Assembly: GCF_032334255.1 (NCBI RefSeq)
Contig: NZ_JAUHMF010000001.1
Span: 868,001-932,000 of the forward strand
Reading direction: 5' to 3'
DNA: 64,000 nt
Source: Thermanaerothrix solaris
GTDB taxonomy: Bacteria; Chloroflexota; Anaerolineae; Anaerolineales; Anaerolineaceae
Shown: piece by piece, positions 24,092 to 32,859 of the stretch
Layout: each line of letters begins with the position of its first letter
How positions within the stretch are numbered: position 1 is the first letter of the stretch
The notes under the pieces: generated by a model
The model's input: only the letters and a program-made list of their open reading frames with translations
Told to the model about the DNA's origin: nothing
Database searches by the model: none
Program-made: the position numbers and the translations under genes

Positions 24092-25819
24092 ATGTCTGCG
24101 CCCGATCTTGCTCTACTACAACCTGTGCTTTCTGAACTCGCCCCTCAGGGACGCACGGCGCTTTTACCCGCACTTCATGCTGCACAAGACCTTTATGGTT
24201 ATATCCCTGAGCCGGTGGCAGAGGAAATCGCCCGCACGTTAAGGATACCATTGGCAGATGTGTTCGGGGTTCTCGAATTTTACGCCTTGTTCCACACCGA
24301 GCCTGTGGGCAAGGTTATCATACATGTATGCAACGATCCTGCTTGCGCCCTGGCAGGTGCGGATACTGTGCTCAAGCAACTCAGCCGTCATGCTGAATAT
24401 GCGCTGGAAACCGGTGAATTGGTAAGCGTCACCATTGAGCAAGCACCTTGCCTCGGATTGTGCGATCATGCCCCTGCGTTGTTGATTCAAAATACACCGG
24501 CCACAGCCTCTCCTGAAAGCACTTGGCAGGAACTCGTTGCAAAGACAGGTCGCCGCCCGCAAACCCACGTAGACGGCGACCTGCGTTTATTAACCAAGCG
24601 CTGCGGTTCGGGTCAGACCACCTCTTTGGAGGCCTATCTAGCCGATGGAGGTTACACTGCACTGAAGAAAGCCTTGGCAATGTCCTCCACAAGCGTGATC
24701 GAGGAAATAAAGGCGTCTGGATTAGTGGGGCGAGGTGGAGCAGCCTTCCCTACTGGGCTAAAATGGGAAAGCGCTGCCCAAGCCCAAGGAAGTCCCAAAT
24801 ACGTCGTTTGTAACGCGGATGAGGCCGAACCAGGCACGTTCAAAGACCGCGTGCTGATGGAAGATGATCCCCATCAGATCCTAGAGGGCATGATTATTTC
24901 GGCGTATGCCATTGGAGCGGAGAAAGGATATTTTTACATCCGTGGCGAATACCTCAACGCCTATCATACCATTCAGCGCGCAGTTGAAGAAGCGCGTACT
25001 GCCAATCTGCTTGGAGCGCACATTTTAGGGAGCGACTTTTCATTTGATATTGAAATCCGCCGTGGTGCAGGGGCATACATTTGCGGAGAGGAAACAGCAC
25101 TCTTCGAATCCATAGAAGGCAAGCGCGGCTTTCCACGGGTAAAGCCCCCATTCCCCACCACACACGGCTTATTTGGGAAGCCCACGGTTATCAACAATGT
25201 TGAGACACTGGCGAATGTGCCGCTGATTTTAAACCTGGGAGCCAAAGAGTACCGCAAAATTGGTACTGAGAAGTCGCCCGGACCAAAACTCTTCTGCCTT
25301 TCTGGTGATGTACACCAGCCAGGCCTATATGAAGTTCCCTTCGGGGTCACCCTACGGCATCTTATTTTCGATTTGGGGGGCGGCTTGCGCAGTGATGTTC
25401 CTTTTCAAGCAGCCTTGATCGGAGGAGCTGCGGGCACCTTTGCCACCTCTGATCACCTGGATACCCCACTCAGTTTTGAAGGGTTACGCTCTGCCGGATT
25501 GACACTGGGTTCAGGGGTGATTACCGTTTTTGACGCCCAGCGCGACTTGCGAGATGTGTTGTACCGATTGGCCCGCTTTTTTGCTGAGGAATCGTGCGGA
25601 AAATGCTACCCATGTCAAATTGGCACCCAACGCCAATATGAAATCCTGGCACGACTGCGCAATGGCCAGTTCTTACCCGGCGATATCGAACGACTACAAG
25701 ACGTGGGCTGGACTATGACTGATGCCTCCTTGTGTGGCCTGGGGCAAACTGCCGCTTCGGCCATCCTGAGCGCACTCAAATACTGGCCCCATCTGTTTCA
25801 ACCCGCCCAACCCGCCTGA
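24092..25819 (+). CDS. HoxF-like NuoE-NuoF fusion, NAD(P)H-diaphorase subunit of formate dehydrogenase
   Basis: This 575-residue protein fuses a NuoE-type thioredoxin-like [2Fe-2S] domain (about 1-150) to a NuoF-type flavoprotein (about 160-570). The NuoE part has all four ligands: VCNDPAC and APCLGLCDHAP. The NuoF part has the NAD/FMN loops GRGGAAFPTGLKWE and NADEAEPGTFKDR, GAGAYICGEETAL, and the [4Fe-4S] motif ESCGKCYPCQIGTQR with a later Cys (SLCGLGQ). It passes electrons between NAD(P) and the iron-sulfur chain of the formate dehydrogenase encoded downstream. The ATG at 24092 has GGAG upstream. The next gene follows after 24 nt. Confidence 0.93.
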   Translation: MSAPDLALLQPVLSELAPQGRTALLPALHAAQDLYGYIPEPVAEEIARTLRIPLADVFGVLEFYALFHTEPVGKVIIHVCNDPACALAGADTVLKQLSRHAEYALETGELVSVTIEQAPCLGLCDHAPALLIQNTPATASPESTWQELVAKTGRRPQTHVDGDLRLLTKRCGSGQTTSLEAYLADGGYTALKKALAMSSTSVIEEIKASGLVGRGGAAFPTGLKWESAAQAQGSPKYVVCNADEAEPGTFKDRVLMEDDPHQILEGMIISAYAIGAEKGYFYIRGEYLNAYHTIQRAVEEARTANLLGAHILGSDFSFDIEIRRGAGAYICGEETALFESIEGKRGFPRVKPPFPTTHGLFGKPTVINNVETLANVPLILNLGAKEYRKIGTEKSPGPKLFCLSGDVHQPGLYEVPFGVTLRHLIFDLGGGLRSDVPFQAALIGGAAGTFATSDHLDTPLSFEGLRSAGLTLGSGVITVFDAQRDLRDVLYRLARFFAEESCGKCYPCQIGTQRQYEILARLRNGQFLPGDIERLQDVGWTMTDASLCGLGQTAASAILSALKYWPHLFQPAQPA

Positions 25820-25843
25820 CTCAACCCCAACCCGAGGTTTGCC

Positions 25844-26563
25844 ATGGAATCATCCCCTGTCACCCTCACCATAGATGGACAAACGATCCAAGCCAACCCC
25901 AACACGACCATTTTGGAAGCCGCACAGCAGGTTGGTATTGAGATTCCGACCATCTGTTATCACGAGCACTGCACTGCCAACGCGTTATGCCGCATCTGCG
26001 TAGTCGAGGTTAGTAACGCCCGTGCTTTGGTCCCTGCTTGTATTGCAAACGTACAAGAGGGGGTGGTGGTTCAAACCCATAGCGCGCGGGTACAACGCGC
26101 CCGGCGCACGATTTTGGAAATGCTTCACTCAAGCGTTGATCTCTCTGAAGCGCCCGAGATTTTAGCCATGGCTAAAAACTACAACGCCGATCCTCAACGC
26201 TTCCCTGATGCACAGCGCCGTGAGCCACCAGTGATTGACGATAACCCAATGTACATTCGGGATTATGCCAAATGCATTCTATGTTGGCGCTGTGTTCAGG
26301 TCTGTGCCGAGGACGCTCAGTATACTTACGCCATCAACTTCAGCGGGCGAGGCTATGAGACCCAAATAAGCACCTTTTTCCATCATGCCATGCCTGAAAC
26401 AACCTGTGTCTTTTGCGGTCAATGCGTGGGCGTATGCCCCACTGGGGCTCTTAAGCCCAAACGCGAGTGGCTCTTAGAACAAGGTCACAACCCCGAGACC
26501 ATCATGCAATTAACCCGCAGCGAACGGCGGGGGAAAAAACGCCGCGCCAATTTAACAGTATGA
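25844..26563 (+). CDS. HoxU/NuoG-N-like iron-sulfur subunit of formate dehydrogenase
   Basis: This 239-residue electron-transfer protein begins with a plant-type [2Fe-2S] domain (CYHEHCTANALCRIC with a fourth Cys in VPACIANV) and ends with two [4Fe-4S] ferredoxin motifs (CILCWRCVQVC and CVFCGQCVGVCPTGA). Homologs of this family usually carry a His-Cys3 [4Fe-4S] motif in between; here that region (ILEMLHSSVDLSEAPEILAM) has no cysteine, so that cluster is absent. It should link the HoxF-like diaphorase to the catalytic subunit. GAGGTTTGCC precedes the ATG; the catalytic gene starts 14 nt after its stop, consistent with one operon. Confidence 0.9.
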   Translation: MESSPVTLTIDGQTIQANPNTTILEAAQQVGIEIPTICYHEHCTANALCRICVVEVSNARALVPACIANVQEGVVVQTHSARVQRARRTILEMLHSSVDLSEAPEILAMAKNYNADPQRFPDAQRREPPVIDDNPMYIRDYAKCILCWRCVQVCAEDAQYTYAINFSGRGYETQISTFFHHAMPETTCVFCGQCVGVCPTGALKPKREWLLEQGHNPETIMQLTRSERRGKKRRANLTV

Positions 26564-26577
26564 AGGGAGTATAAGCC

Positions 26578-28743
26578 ATGCTAACTCCAGAATGCATTGT
26601 TTCCACAGTTTGTCCCTTTTGTGGTGTGGGTTGTAACCTGGAACTCCATGTCCGGGATGGTTTTATCTACAAGGTAACGTCACCTTTTGATGCGGTGGTC
26701 AACCATGGCAACCTTTGTGTCAAGGGGCGCTTCGGTTACGACTTCATCTACAATCCCCAACGCATCACGGTTCCGCTGATCCGAAAAACCCCGCAACGTC
26801 CCGGGGAACGCACCCAGGCTTTTGATCTCTCCGAATGGCGGGAGGCATCGTGGGATGAAGCCCTCGATTATGTGGCTGACCGCTTGGTCGAGATTTATCG
26901 AAAGGATGGCTCGCATGCCATGGCGGTTTATTGTTGCGCTAAGGCAACCAATGAGGATAATTACCTCCTTCAGAAGATGTATCGCGCTTTGTTCCGCACC
27001 AACAACGTGGATCATTGCACCCGCCTGTGCCATGCCGCCAGTGTGGTTGCGCTCCAAATGGCTATCGGCTCAGCGGCGATGAGTAACACTGCTGCCGAGG
27101 TGATCGAAAACGATGTGTTTATCCTGACCGGGAGCAACCCCACTGAGAATCATCCCATCATCGCTTTGCAAATGAAGGCAGCCGTGCGGAAATATGGCGC
27201 CAAACTGATCGTGGTAGATCCACGGCGCATTGAGATGGTTGATTACGCCACCCTCTATTTGCCGATTAAGCCTGGCACAGACGTACCCGTCTTTTCCGCT
27301 ATGGCGCATGTCATCCTCAAAGAAGGGTTATACAATCGGCAGTTTATTGCCGAGCGCACAGAGAATTTTGAGGCCTTTGCCGCCTCCATGGAAAAGTTCA
27401 CCCCAGAATATGCCGAAAACATCTCCGGAGTAGATCGGGACCTCATCATAGAAGCTGCACGGCTCTACGCCACAGCCAAAAATGCCGCGATTTACTGGGC
27501 ACTCGGCATTCCCGAATCCAGCCACGGGGTAGCGAATGCCCTCAGCTTGATTAACCTAGCCTTGCTCACCGGGCATATTGGCCGGCGCGGCACCGGCTTA
27601 AATCCATTGCGGGGGCAGAACAATGTTCAAGGCGCTTCCGACTCTGGCGCTATGCCCTGGCATTATCCTGGCTATCAACGCGTGGATGTAGAGGACAACG
27701 CACGCCGTTGGGAACAAGCCTGGAACATTGAACCGGGGGGTTTAAGCCGCGAATTGGGCTTAACCACCACCGAAATCCTCAGTAGTGTTGGCCCGGGTGG
27801 GGTGCGTGCGCTTTACATCATGGGCGAAAATCCCATGATGTCAGAACCCAATTTGAACCATACTCGCAAGAAAATGCAGGAATTAGAATTCTTAGTAGCC
27901 CAGGACCTTTTCATTAACGAATCCGGTGCTTTCGCGGACGTTTTCCTGCCTGCCGCATCATGGGCCGAGAAGGAAGGCACCTTCACCAATACCGACCGCC
28001 GTGTTCAGCGCGTGCGCCAGGTCATTCCCCCGCGCGGCCAATCTCGACCAGATTGGGAAATCATCTGCGATCTAGCCAAACGCATTGAAAAGCGCCTCGG
28101 CCGCCCTCAGACCGCTTACTGGGACTACCGCCACCCCTCCGAGGTTTTAGAGGAAATGGGACGTTACGTTCCCGAGTATGCCGGGGTGACCTATGAGCGT
28201 TTAGAACGTGAGGGCGGGTTACAAACGCCGGTGTGGGATCGTCAGCACCCGGGCACACCTTTCTTGTTTGCGGACACATTCCCCCGCGGGCGAGGCAAAT
28301 TCTATCCCCTTGATTACACGCCAAACGCCGAAATGCCCGATGAGGACTATCCCTTTGTGTTGAGTACCGGGCGAGTGCTTGAACACTGGCATGGGGGTAC
28401 GCTGACCCGGCATTCCTGGTTGGACGACCTTTTCCCAGAACCACTGGTGGACATTCATCCCGGGGACGCGGCCCATTTAGGAATCCAAGACGGCGACGCT
28501 GTGCGCGTTACGTCACGGCGCGGCTCGATCGTCCTGCGCGCCCATGTTACGCCTAAAACGAACCCCGGGGTGGTGTTCATCCCCTTCCATTTTCGCGAAG
28601 CTGCCGCCAACCTGCTCACTCACGATATCCTCGACCCGCAGGCAAAAATCCCCGAATATAAAGCCGCGGTGGTGCGGGTAACCAAGGCTCGCCCGGAAGA
28701 ACTTGGTGCCCGCGCCGAGCCCCAGGTAAGGGGAAGATATTGA
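26578..28743 (+). CDS. fdhA: Formate dehydrogenase catalytic (alpha) subunit, cysteine type
   Basis: This 721-residue molybdopterin oxidoreductase should oxidise formate to CO2 or reduce CO2. The N-terminus has one [4Fe-4S] site (Cys12, Cys15, Cys19, Cys47; VCPFCGVGCN). The active-site segment VDHCTRLCHAASV has Cys151 where many relatives have selenocysteine, followed by the conserved His. Cofactor-binding stretches include ILTGSNPTENHP, GTGLNPLRGQNNVQGASD and, near the C-terminus, VLSTGRVLEHWHGGTLTRHS. No twin-arginine signal is present, so it is cytoplasmic. With the HoxF- and HoxU-like subunits it should form a soluble NAD(P)-dependent complex. GGGAG lies upstream of the ATG. Confidence 0.94.
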   Translation: MLTPECIVSTVCPFCGVGCNLELHVRDGFIYKVTSPFDAVVNHGNLCVKGRFGYDFIYNPQRITVPLIRKTPQRPGERTQAFDLSEWREASWDEALDYVADRLVEIYRKDGSHAMAVYCCAKATNEDNYLLQKMYRALFRTNNVDHCTRLCHAASVVALQMAIGSAAMSNTAAEVIENDVFILTGSNPTENHPIIALQMKAAVRKYGAKLIVVDPRRIEMVDYATLYLPIKPGTDVPVFSAMAHVILKEGLYNRQFIAERTENFEAFAASMEKFTPEYAENISGVDRDLIIEAARLYATAKNAAIYWALGIPESSHGVANALSLINLALLTGHIGRRGTGLNPLRGQNNVQGASDSGAMPWHYPGYQRVDVEDNARRWEQAWNIEPGGLSRELGLTTTEILSSVGPGGVRALYIMGENPMMSEPNLNHTRKKMQELEFLVAQDLFINESGAFADVFLPAASWAEKEGTFTNTDRRVQRVRQVIPPRGQSRPDWEIICDLAKRIEKRLGRPQTAYWDYRHPSEVLEEMGRYVPEYAGVTYERLEREGGLQTPVWDRQHPGTPFLFADTFPRGRGKFYPLDYTPNAEMPDEDYPFVLSTGRVLEHWHGGTLTRHSWLDDLFPEPLVDIHPGDAAHLGIQDGDAVRVTSRRGSIVLRAHVTPKTNPGVVFIPFHFREAAANLLTHDILDPQAKIPEYKAAVVRVTKARPEELGARAEPQVRGRY

Positions 28744-28800
28744 CAACCGACACGGAATGGATCCTTTTTTCGCGTGTTTCAAGATGAAACAGGCAAATTA

Positions 28801-28830
28801 TTGACACATGGAAGTTTAATTCTATATACT
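28801..28830 (+). promoter_or_regulatory. Subtilase promoter
   Basis: TTGACA (28801-28806) and TATACT (28825-28830) are 18 bp apart; TATATA at 28823-28828 gives a 16-bp alternative. The start point would be near 28837, giving a ~160-nt leader before the subtilase ATG. Confidence 0.75.
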
Positions 28831-28857
28831 AACCATTGAACAACCGGGAAAACAAGT

Positions 28858-28872
28858 AAGGGAGGTGATCCA
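28858..28872 (+). promoter_or_regulatory. Extended 16S-complementary (STAB-SD-like) element
   Basis: AAGGGAGGTGATCCA can pair over 15 nt, with one G-U, with the 3' end of bacterial 16S rRNA (GGATCACCTCC). It lies about 125-135 nt upstream of the subtilase ATG, which has its own AAAGGAGG. It may bind 30S subunits to protect the mRNA or drive translation of the 23-codon ORF at 28883. Confidence 0.55.
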
Positions 28873-28882
28873 ACCCGATAAG

Positions 28883-28954
28883 ATGTCCAATTATCCATCC
28901 TATCCCATGCCTGTAACAAACACGGGCATCTTTTTAGGCCACTCTAAACATTAA
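28883..28954 (+). CDS. Possible 23-residue leader peptide
   Basis: This short ORF (MSNYPSYPMPVTNTGIFLGH, then SKH) starts 11 nt after the end of the extended 16S-complementary sequence and runs through the terminator hairpin at 28907-28935. Translation would melt that hairpin, so it could control read-through into the subtilase gene. The spacing from the GGAGG core is 17 nt, long for normal initiation. No homology is known to me; it may not be translated at all. Confidence 0.3.
   Translation: MSNYPSYPMPVTNTGIFLGHSKH
28907..28935 (+). terminator. Terminator hairpin within the subtilase leader
   Basis: ATGCCTGT (28907-28914) pairs with ACGGGCAT (28922-28929), 8 bp with one G-U and a 7-nt loop, followed by C and TTTTT (28931-28935). 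It would end transcripts from the promoter at 28801 after about 100 nt and also stop read-through from the formate dehydrogenase operon. The rest of the 252-nt gap is leader. Confidence 0.6.
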
Positions 28955-28995
28955 AGAAACAAAACCGAAAATAGTTACCCTAAAGGAGGAAAGCG

Positions 28996-31900
28996 ATGAT
29001 TAAGCCCCGTCTTAATCGGCCGTTTATGTTGGTCATTGCTGTCATTTTGGCATTGCTGATGCCGTTTGCTGCTGGTGTGGCGCAAGCGAGTTTCAATGCC
29101 CCACCCGCTCCTGGTGCGCCGGGAGGAGAAGTGCCTGTAAACGAGGTTGCCGATCTGCTCAAAAACCCATCTGATTACGTCTATCTTGTTGTCGAACTTA
29201 CCGATGAACCTGCTACCCAAGTCTATGCCCGCGAGCGAACCGTACGCACGGAAAACGAAGCTGTATCTGCGGCTCAGGCACAAATTCAACGCATCAAGCG
29301 AGCCCAAGATCGTTTTATCAACGCGCTTCTCAGCCAGGGAATATTGAAAAATGTCAAGCCCGCTGTTGGTGACACTGAATTTGTGGTTTATCAAACTCAG
29401 CGGGTATATAACGGAGTGGCTTTGCGTGTTAAGGCCGAAAAGATTCCCCAAATCGCTCAACTTTCAGGGGTAAAGGCTATTCATCGGCTCAACCTCAAGA
29501 CATTTGATAATAGTTACAGTGTCCCTCTGATCAATGCTCCACAAGTCTGGAATCTCAACCTTGGGAACACCGGTAATGGCATTAGAGTGGGCATTATTGA
29601 CACCGGGATTGATTACTTACACACCAACTTTGGCGGTCCTGGTATGGGATATGATGAGAATGATACGACAGTTGTGGGCGATGTTCCCAACTATCCAGGT
29701 GTCAAGGTCATTGGGGGCTACGATTTCGTTGGAGATGACTATGATGCTAGCGGGGAATCGGGCAACCCCATTCCTCAACCCGACCCCGACCCTATGGATT
29801 GTAACGGCCATGGATCTCATGTAGCCGGCACCGTAGCGGGTTATGGTGTGTTGCAAGATGGAAGCACCTACAGTGGACCTTACGGACCTGGCGCTTATTC
29901 CGCCACGAATTTCTATATTGGTCCGGGTGTAGCACCTCAGGCTCAACTGGTAGCACTACGCGTATTCGGCTGTGAAGGTTCTACCGCAGTAACTGATCTT
30001 GCGATCGAGTGGGCGGTGGATCCTAACGGTGATGGGGACTTCTCAGATCACCTGGATGTCATCAACATGTCCCTGGGCTCAGGATACGGGTCTGAATATG
30101 ACACGTCTGCGATTGCCAGTAACAACGCGGCGCTCGCAGGAGTAATCGTCGTGGCCTCGGCGGGCAATAGCTACGACACCTATTACATCACCGGTTCTCC
30201 TGCTGTTGCTACCCGTGCGATTTCGGTTGCCTCATCCATTGATGCCCAAGACATCATGGACGCCTTTGAGGTCACAGCAGCATCTCAGGGGCACGAGGAT
30301 CTTGTGGGATGGCACGGTTCATATCACTCTGCCAATTACAATTGGGCAGCAATGACTTCACCAGTGACTGGTGTTCTGAAGCTCCCACCATCCGACAATA
30401 CTGGAGGATGCACTTCATTCCCCAGCGGTTATTTTACTGACACTATTGCGCTACTCGATTGGACCTTCCTCTCCGATGGTGAAACCAATGCGTGTGGTTC
30501 GGCTACTCGAGTGGGCAATGCCTACGCCGCGGGTGCAAAGGGAGTCATTCTTGTTTACACGAAACCCTATCTAGATATCCTTATTGCGGGAACAAATACT
30601 ATTCCTGCCACCATTACCACCCAAAGCGTTGGCAGCGCGCTTAAGGACGCCATGGAGGATGGGGATGTTACCGTCTCCCTCAGCAATGAGAAGATGGGAA
30701 GTTTTATCACCAGCGATCCAGGGCTGAACGACCTGGTTTCCCGCTTCTCTTCACGTGGACCACGTCGAGCGGATTCTTTCCTAAAACCTGATATTACTGC
30801 TCCTGGACAAACAATATTCTCCACAGCCGCGTTAACCGGGAATCAAGGGGTCTCCTTTAATGGGACCTCTATGGCTGCCCCACACATCAGTGGAGTGATG
30901 GCACTCTTACGCCAGTTGCGTCCTTCGTGGAGTGTTGAAGAACTCAAAGCCCTGGTGATGAATACAGCCAACCATGACCTGTTCACTGGGAGTGGACAAA
31001 CTGGTGATAAGTATGGTGCAGGACGGGTCGGGGCTGGTCGCGTGGATGTGGAACAAGCAGCGCGGTCTTTTGTGGTACTCTATAACGCCAATGACGAGGG
31101 AGCGGTGAGTGTCTCTTTTGGAAACATCGAGGTTGTAGGCACCTACACCGCTGAGAAAGTGGTCAAGGTTGTCAATAAGCACGCCAGCCAGACCTTTAAT
31201 TACAATGTATCACTCGATCAACGCGTAAGCATCCCCGGAGTTACCTTTGAACTCCTCAACCCGGATAATACGCCGCTTACAACCCTCAGCCTTGGCCCAG
31301 GCCAACAAAAGACCTTCAAAGTTAGACTGACTGCTGATGCCTCTCAAATGACCCATACCCGGGATGTAACAGTAAACGCCACTCAGGCCGGATACCCTCG
31401 CCACTGGATAAGTGAAGCCGCCGCGCTGATCACTCTGACCCCAAGCGGAGGTGGTGCTCAACCTGCGCTTCGCCTGCCTGTCCATGCGGTGGCACGTCCG
31501 GCTTCGGCCATGGCCGCTGTACCTTCTCAGATCACCCTCAACAAAGCCAATCCAACCGGCACAATCAATGTTACCTTACAAGGCACTGGACTGGCAGACT
31601 ATCCCTCCCTCGTCTCTGCCTTCGAACTCCTTGGCACGGATACGGATGAGACGCCTGTGCCCCAATCTCTTAAACACGCTGACTTGAAGTACATTGGCGT
31701 GATGAGCGACTATCCGCTATCGGAAGTGGACAATGCTACATCGCTTTACTTTGCCATTGCCACCCAGGCAGATTGGAACACACCCAATGAGGTAGAGTTT
31801 GACATCTACATTGACACTGATCAGGATGGCACAGCAGACTTCGCCGTTTATAATACTAGTGTTGCCTATAATTCAAATCCCTCTGATGTGTTCCTATCGC

Positions 31901-32358
31901 GATTGCTAAATCTAAACACTTTTTCAGGGTATGCTTATCTCTTGAATGCCTTCTTTGCCAATGAAGTAGATACAGCGCCCTTCAACAATAACGTAATCAT
32001 CTTGCCCATTGCTGCGTACCGGCTAAACGACACAGATGGCAAGTTCGATTTCTACATCGAGACCTACAGTCGTGACCAGGAAGACGAGAATCCAGTGGAC
32101 GTCAGTGAGGTCTACACCTACGATTGGCGCCATCCGGCCCTCCTCACTATCAACACGATAGCAGATGATGACTTTGAGGGACTGCCCTTCTATAAGGATG
32201 TGCCTCAAACACTGACCTTTAGTTATGATCTTGATCGCGCTGAGACCACTGGCATTAAGGGAATATTGCTCATGCACCACCACAATGCAACCCAAACCGC
32301 ACAGGTCATCTCACTGGAGAGCAAGTGGCTTAACTACCTGCCGTTGATTAGCAAATAG
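28996..32358 (+). CDS. Secreted subtilisin-like serine peptidase (S8) with PA domain
   Basis: This 1120-residue secreted protease opens with a signal peptide (LVIAVILALLMPFAAGVAQA) and an inhibitor I9-like propeptide (about 50-160). The S8 catalytic triad is Asp202 (GIIDTGID), His272 (NGHGSHVAG) and Ser625 (GTSMAAPH). A PA domain is inserted between about residues 425 and 565. The C-terminal ~430 residues are beta-rich, including a Fn3-like stretch (about 700-820) and an unrecognised region ending in SKWLNYLPLISK. The ATG has a strong AAAGGAGG. Bacterial relatives degrade extracellular protein for nutrition. The gene has a strong promoter and a leader with terminator; a second terminator follows it. 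Confidence 0.95.
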   Translation: MIKPRLNRPFMLVIAVILALLMPFAAGVAQASFNAPPAPGAPGGEVPVNEVADLLKNPSDYVYLVVELTDEPATQVYARERTVRTENEAVSAAQAQIQRIKRAQDRFINALLSQGILKNVKPAVGDTEFVVYQTQRVYNGVALRVKAEKIPQIAQLSGVKAIHRLNLKTFDNSYSVPLINAPQVWNLNLGNTGNGIRVGIIDTGIDYLHTNFGGPGMGYDENDTTVVGDVPNYPGVKVIGGYDFVGDDYDASGESGNPIPQPDPDPMDCNGHGSHVAGTVAGYGVLQDGSTYSGPYGPGAYSATNFYIGPGVAPQAQLVALRVFGCEGSTAVTDLAIEWAVDPNGDGDFSDHLDVINMSLGSGYGSEYDTSAIASNNAALAGVIVVASAGNSYDTYYITGSPAVATRAISVASSIDAQDIMDAFEVTAASQGHEDLVGWHGSYHSANYNWAAMTSPVTGVLKLPPSDNTGGCTSFPSGYFTDTIALLDWTFLSDGETNACGSATRVGNAYAAGAKGVILVYTKPYLDILIAGTNTIPATITTQSVGSALKDAMEDGDVTVSLSNEKMGSFITSDPGLNDLVSRFSSRGPRRADSFLKPDITAPGQTIFSTAALTGNQGVSFNGTSMAAPHISGVMALLRQLRPSWSVEELKALVMNTANHDLFTGSGQTGDKYGAGRVGAGRVDVEQAARSFVVLYNANDEGAVSVSFGNIEVVGTYTAEKVVKVVNKHASQTFNYNVSLDQRVSIPGVTFELLNPDNTPLTTLSLGPGQQKTFKVRLTADASQMTHTRDVTVNATQAGYPRHWISEAAALITLTPSGGGAQPALRLPVHAVARPASAMAAVPSQITLNKANPTGTINVTLQGTGLADYPSLVSAFELLGTDTDETPVPQSLKHADLKYIGVMSDYPLSEVDNATSLYFAIATQADWNTPNEVEFDIYIDTDQDGTADFAVYNTSVAYNSNPSDVFLSRLLNLNTFSGYAYLLNAFFANEVDTAPFNNNVIILPIAAYRLNDTDGKFDFYIETYSRDQEDENPVDVSEVYTYDWRHPALLTINTIADDDFEGLPFYKDVPQTLTFSYDLDRAETTGIKGILLMHHHNATQTAQVISLESKWLNYLPLISK

Positions 32359-32386
32359 CCTTTTCAAAATAAATCCCATCCGACTG

Positions 32387-32420
32387 AGCAGGTGGCTCTA
32401 CTTAAGCCACCTGCTTTTTT
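32387..32420 (+). terminator. Terminator after the subtilase gene
   Basis: An 11-bp perfect stem AGCAGGTGGCT (32387-32397)/AGCCACCTGCT (32405-32415) with a 7-nt loop is followed by a T-run to 32420. Confidence 0.88.
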
Positions 32421-32431
32421 CCATCTTGGGG

Positions 32432-32459
32432 TTGCCAATTCTGATAACAGTTGTAAAAT
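32432..32459 (+). promoter_or_regulatory. Promoter for DUF4870 gene
   Basis: TTGCCA (32432-32437), a 16-bp spacer and TAAAAT (32454-32459) lie 45 nt before the ATG at 32505. Confidence 0.5.
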
Positions 32460-32504
32460 AAGTCAAAGAGAGTTTTCTCTCAATCCCTTTATCTGGAGGC
32501 TGCG

Positions 32505-32849
32505 ATGAGCACCCAATCCTCAATTCCCCCTGAAGAAATCACCAGCGATGATCGTCTGTGGGGTCTGCTGGCTTACCTCTTAACCCCTCTTGTCCCCATT
32601 ATTATCCTTCTTCTTGAGGACAAGAAAAACCGCCCCTTCCTCAAAGCCCACACCATGCAAGCCCTTATCCTTGGTGTTGTCCTGATCGTTTTTAACATTT
32701 TGGTGGGCTTTATCCCGGTGGTAGGATGGTGCATCGGCCCAATTGCCACCATTGTCCTGGTCATTTATTACGGCATCAAGGCCAATCGGGGTGAGGTCTT
32801 CGAAATTCCCGTGATTACCGACTTCGTCCGCAACCAGGGCTGGGCATGA
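32505..32849 (+). CDS. DUF4870 (Tic20-like) small membrane protein
   Basis: This 114-residue protein has three or four membrane segments: LWGLLAYLLTPLVPIIILLL, an amphipathic loop with KNRPFLKAHTMQALIL, then VVLIVFNILVGFIPVVGW and a last segment through IATIVLVIYYGIKA. The DRLWGLLAYL start and KAHTMQAL loop are typical of DUF4870, whose function is unknown. GGAGG precedes the ATG. It is a single-gene unit, flanked by a terminator upstream and a long hairpin downstream. Confidence 0.85.
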   Translation: MSTQSSIPPEEITSDDRLWGLLAYLLTPLVPIIILLLEDKKNRPFLKAHTMQALILGVVLIVFNILVGFIPVVGWCIGPIATIVLVIYYGIKANRGEVFEIPVITDFVRNQGWA

Positions 32850-32859
32850 CAAAGAGATA

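Noticed and set aside
28858..28872. Remnant of a 16S rRNA gene on the minus strand
   Set aside because: Only about 15 nt match the 16S 3' end and flanks show no rRNA sequence; a leader element fits better.
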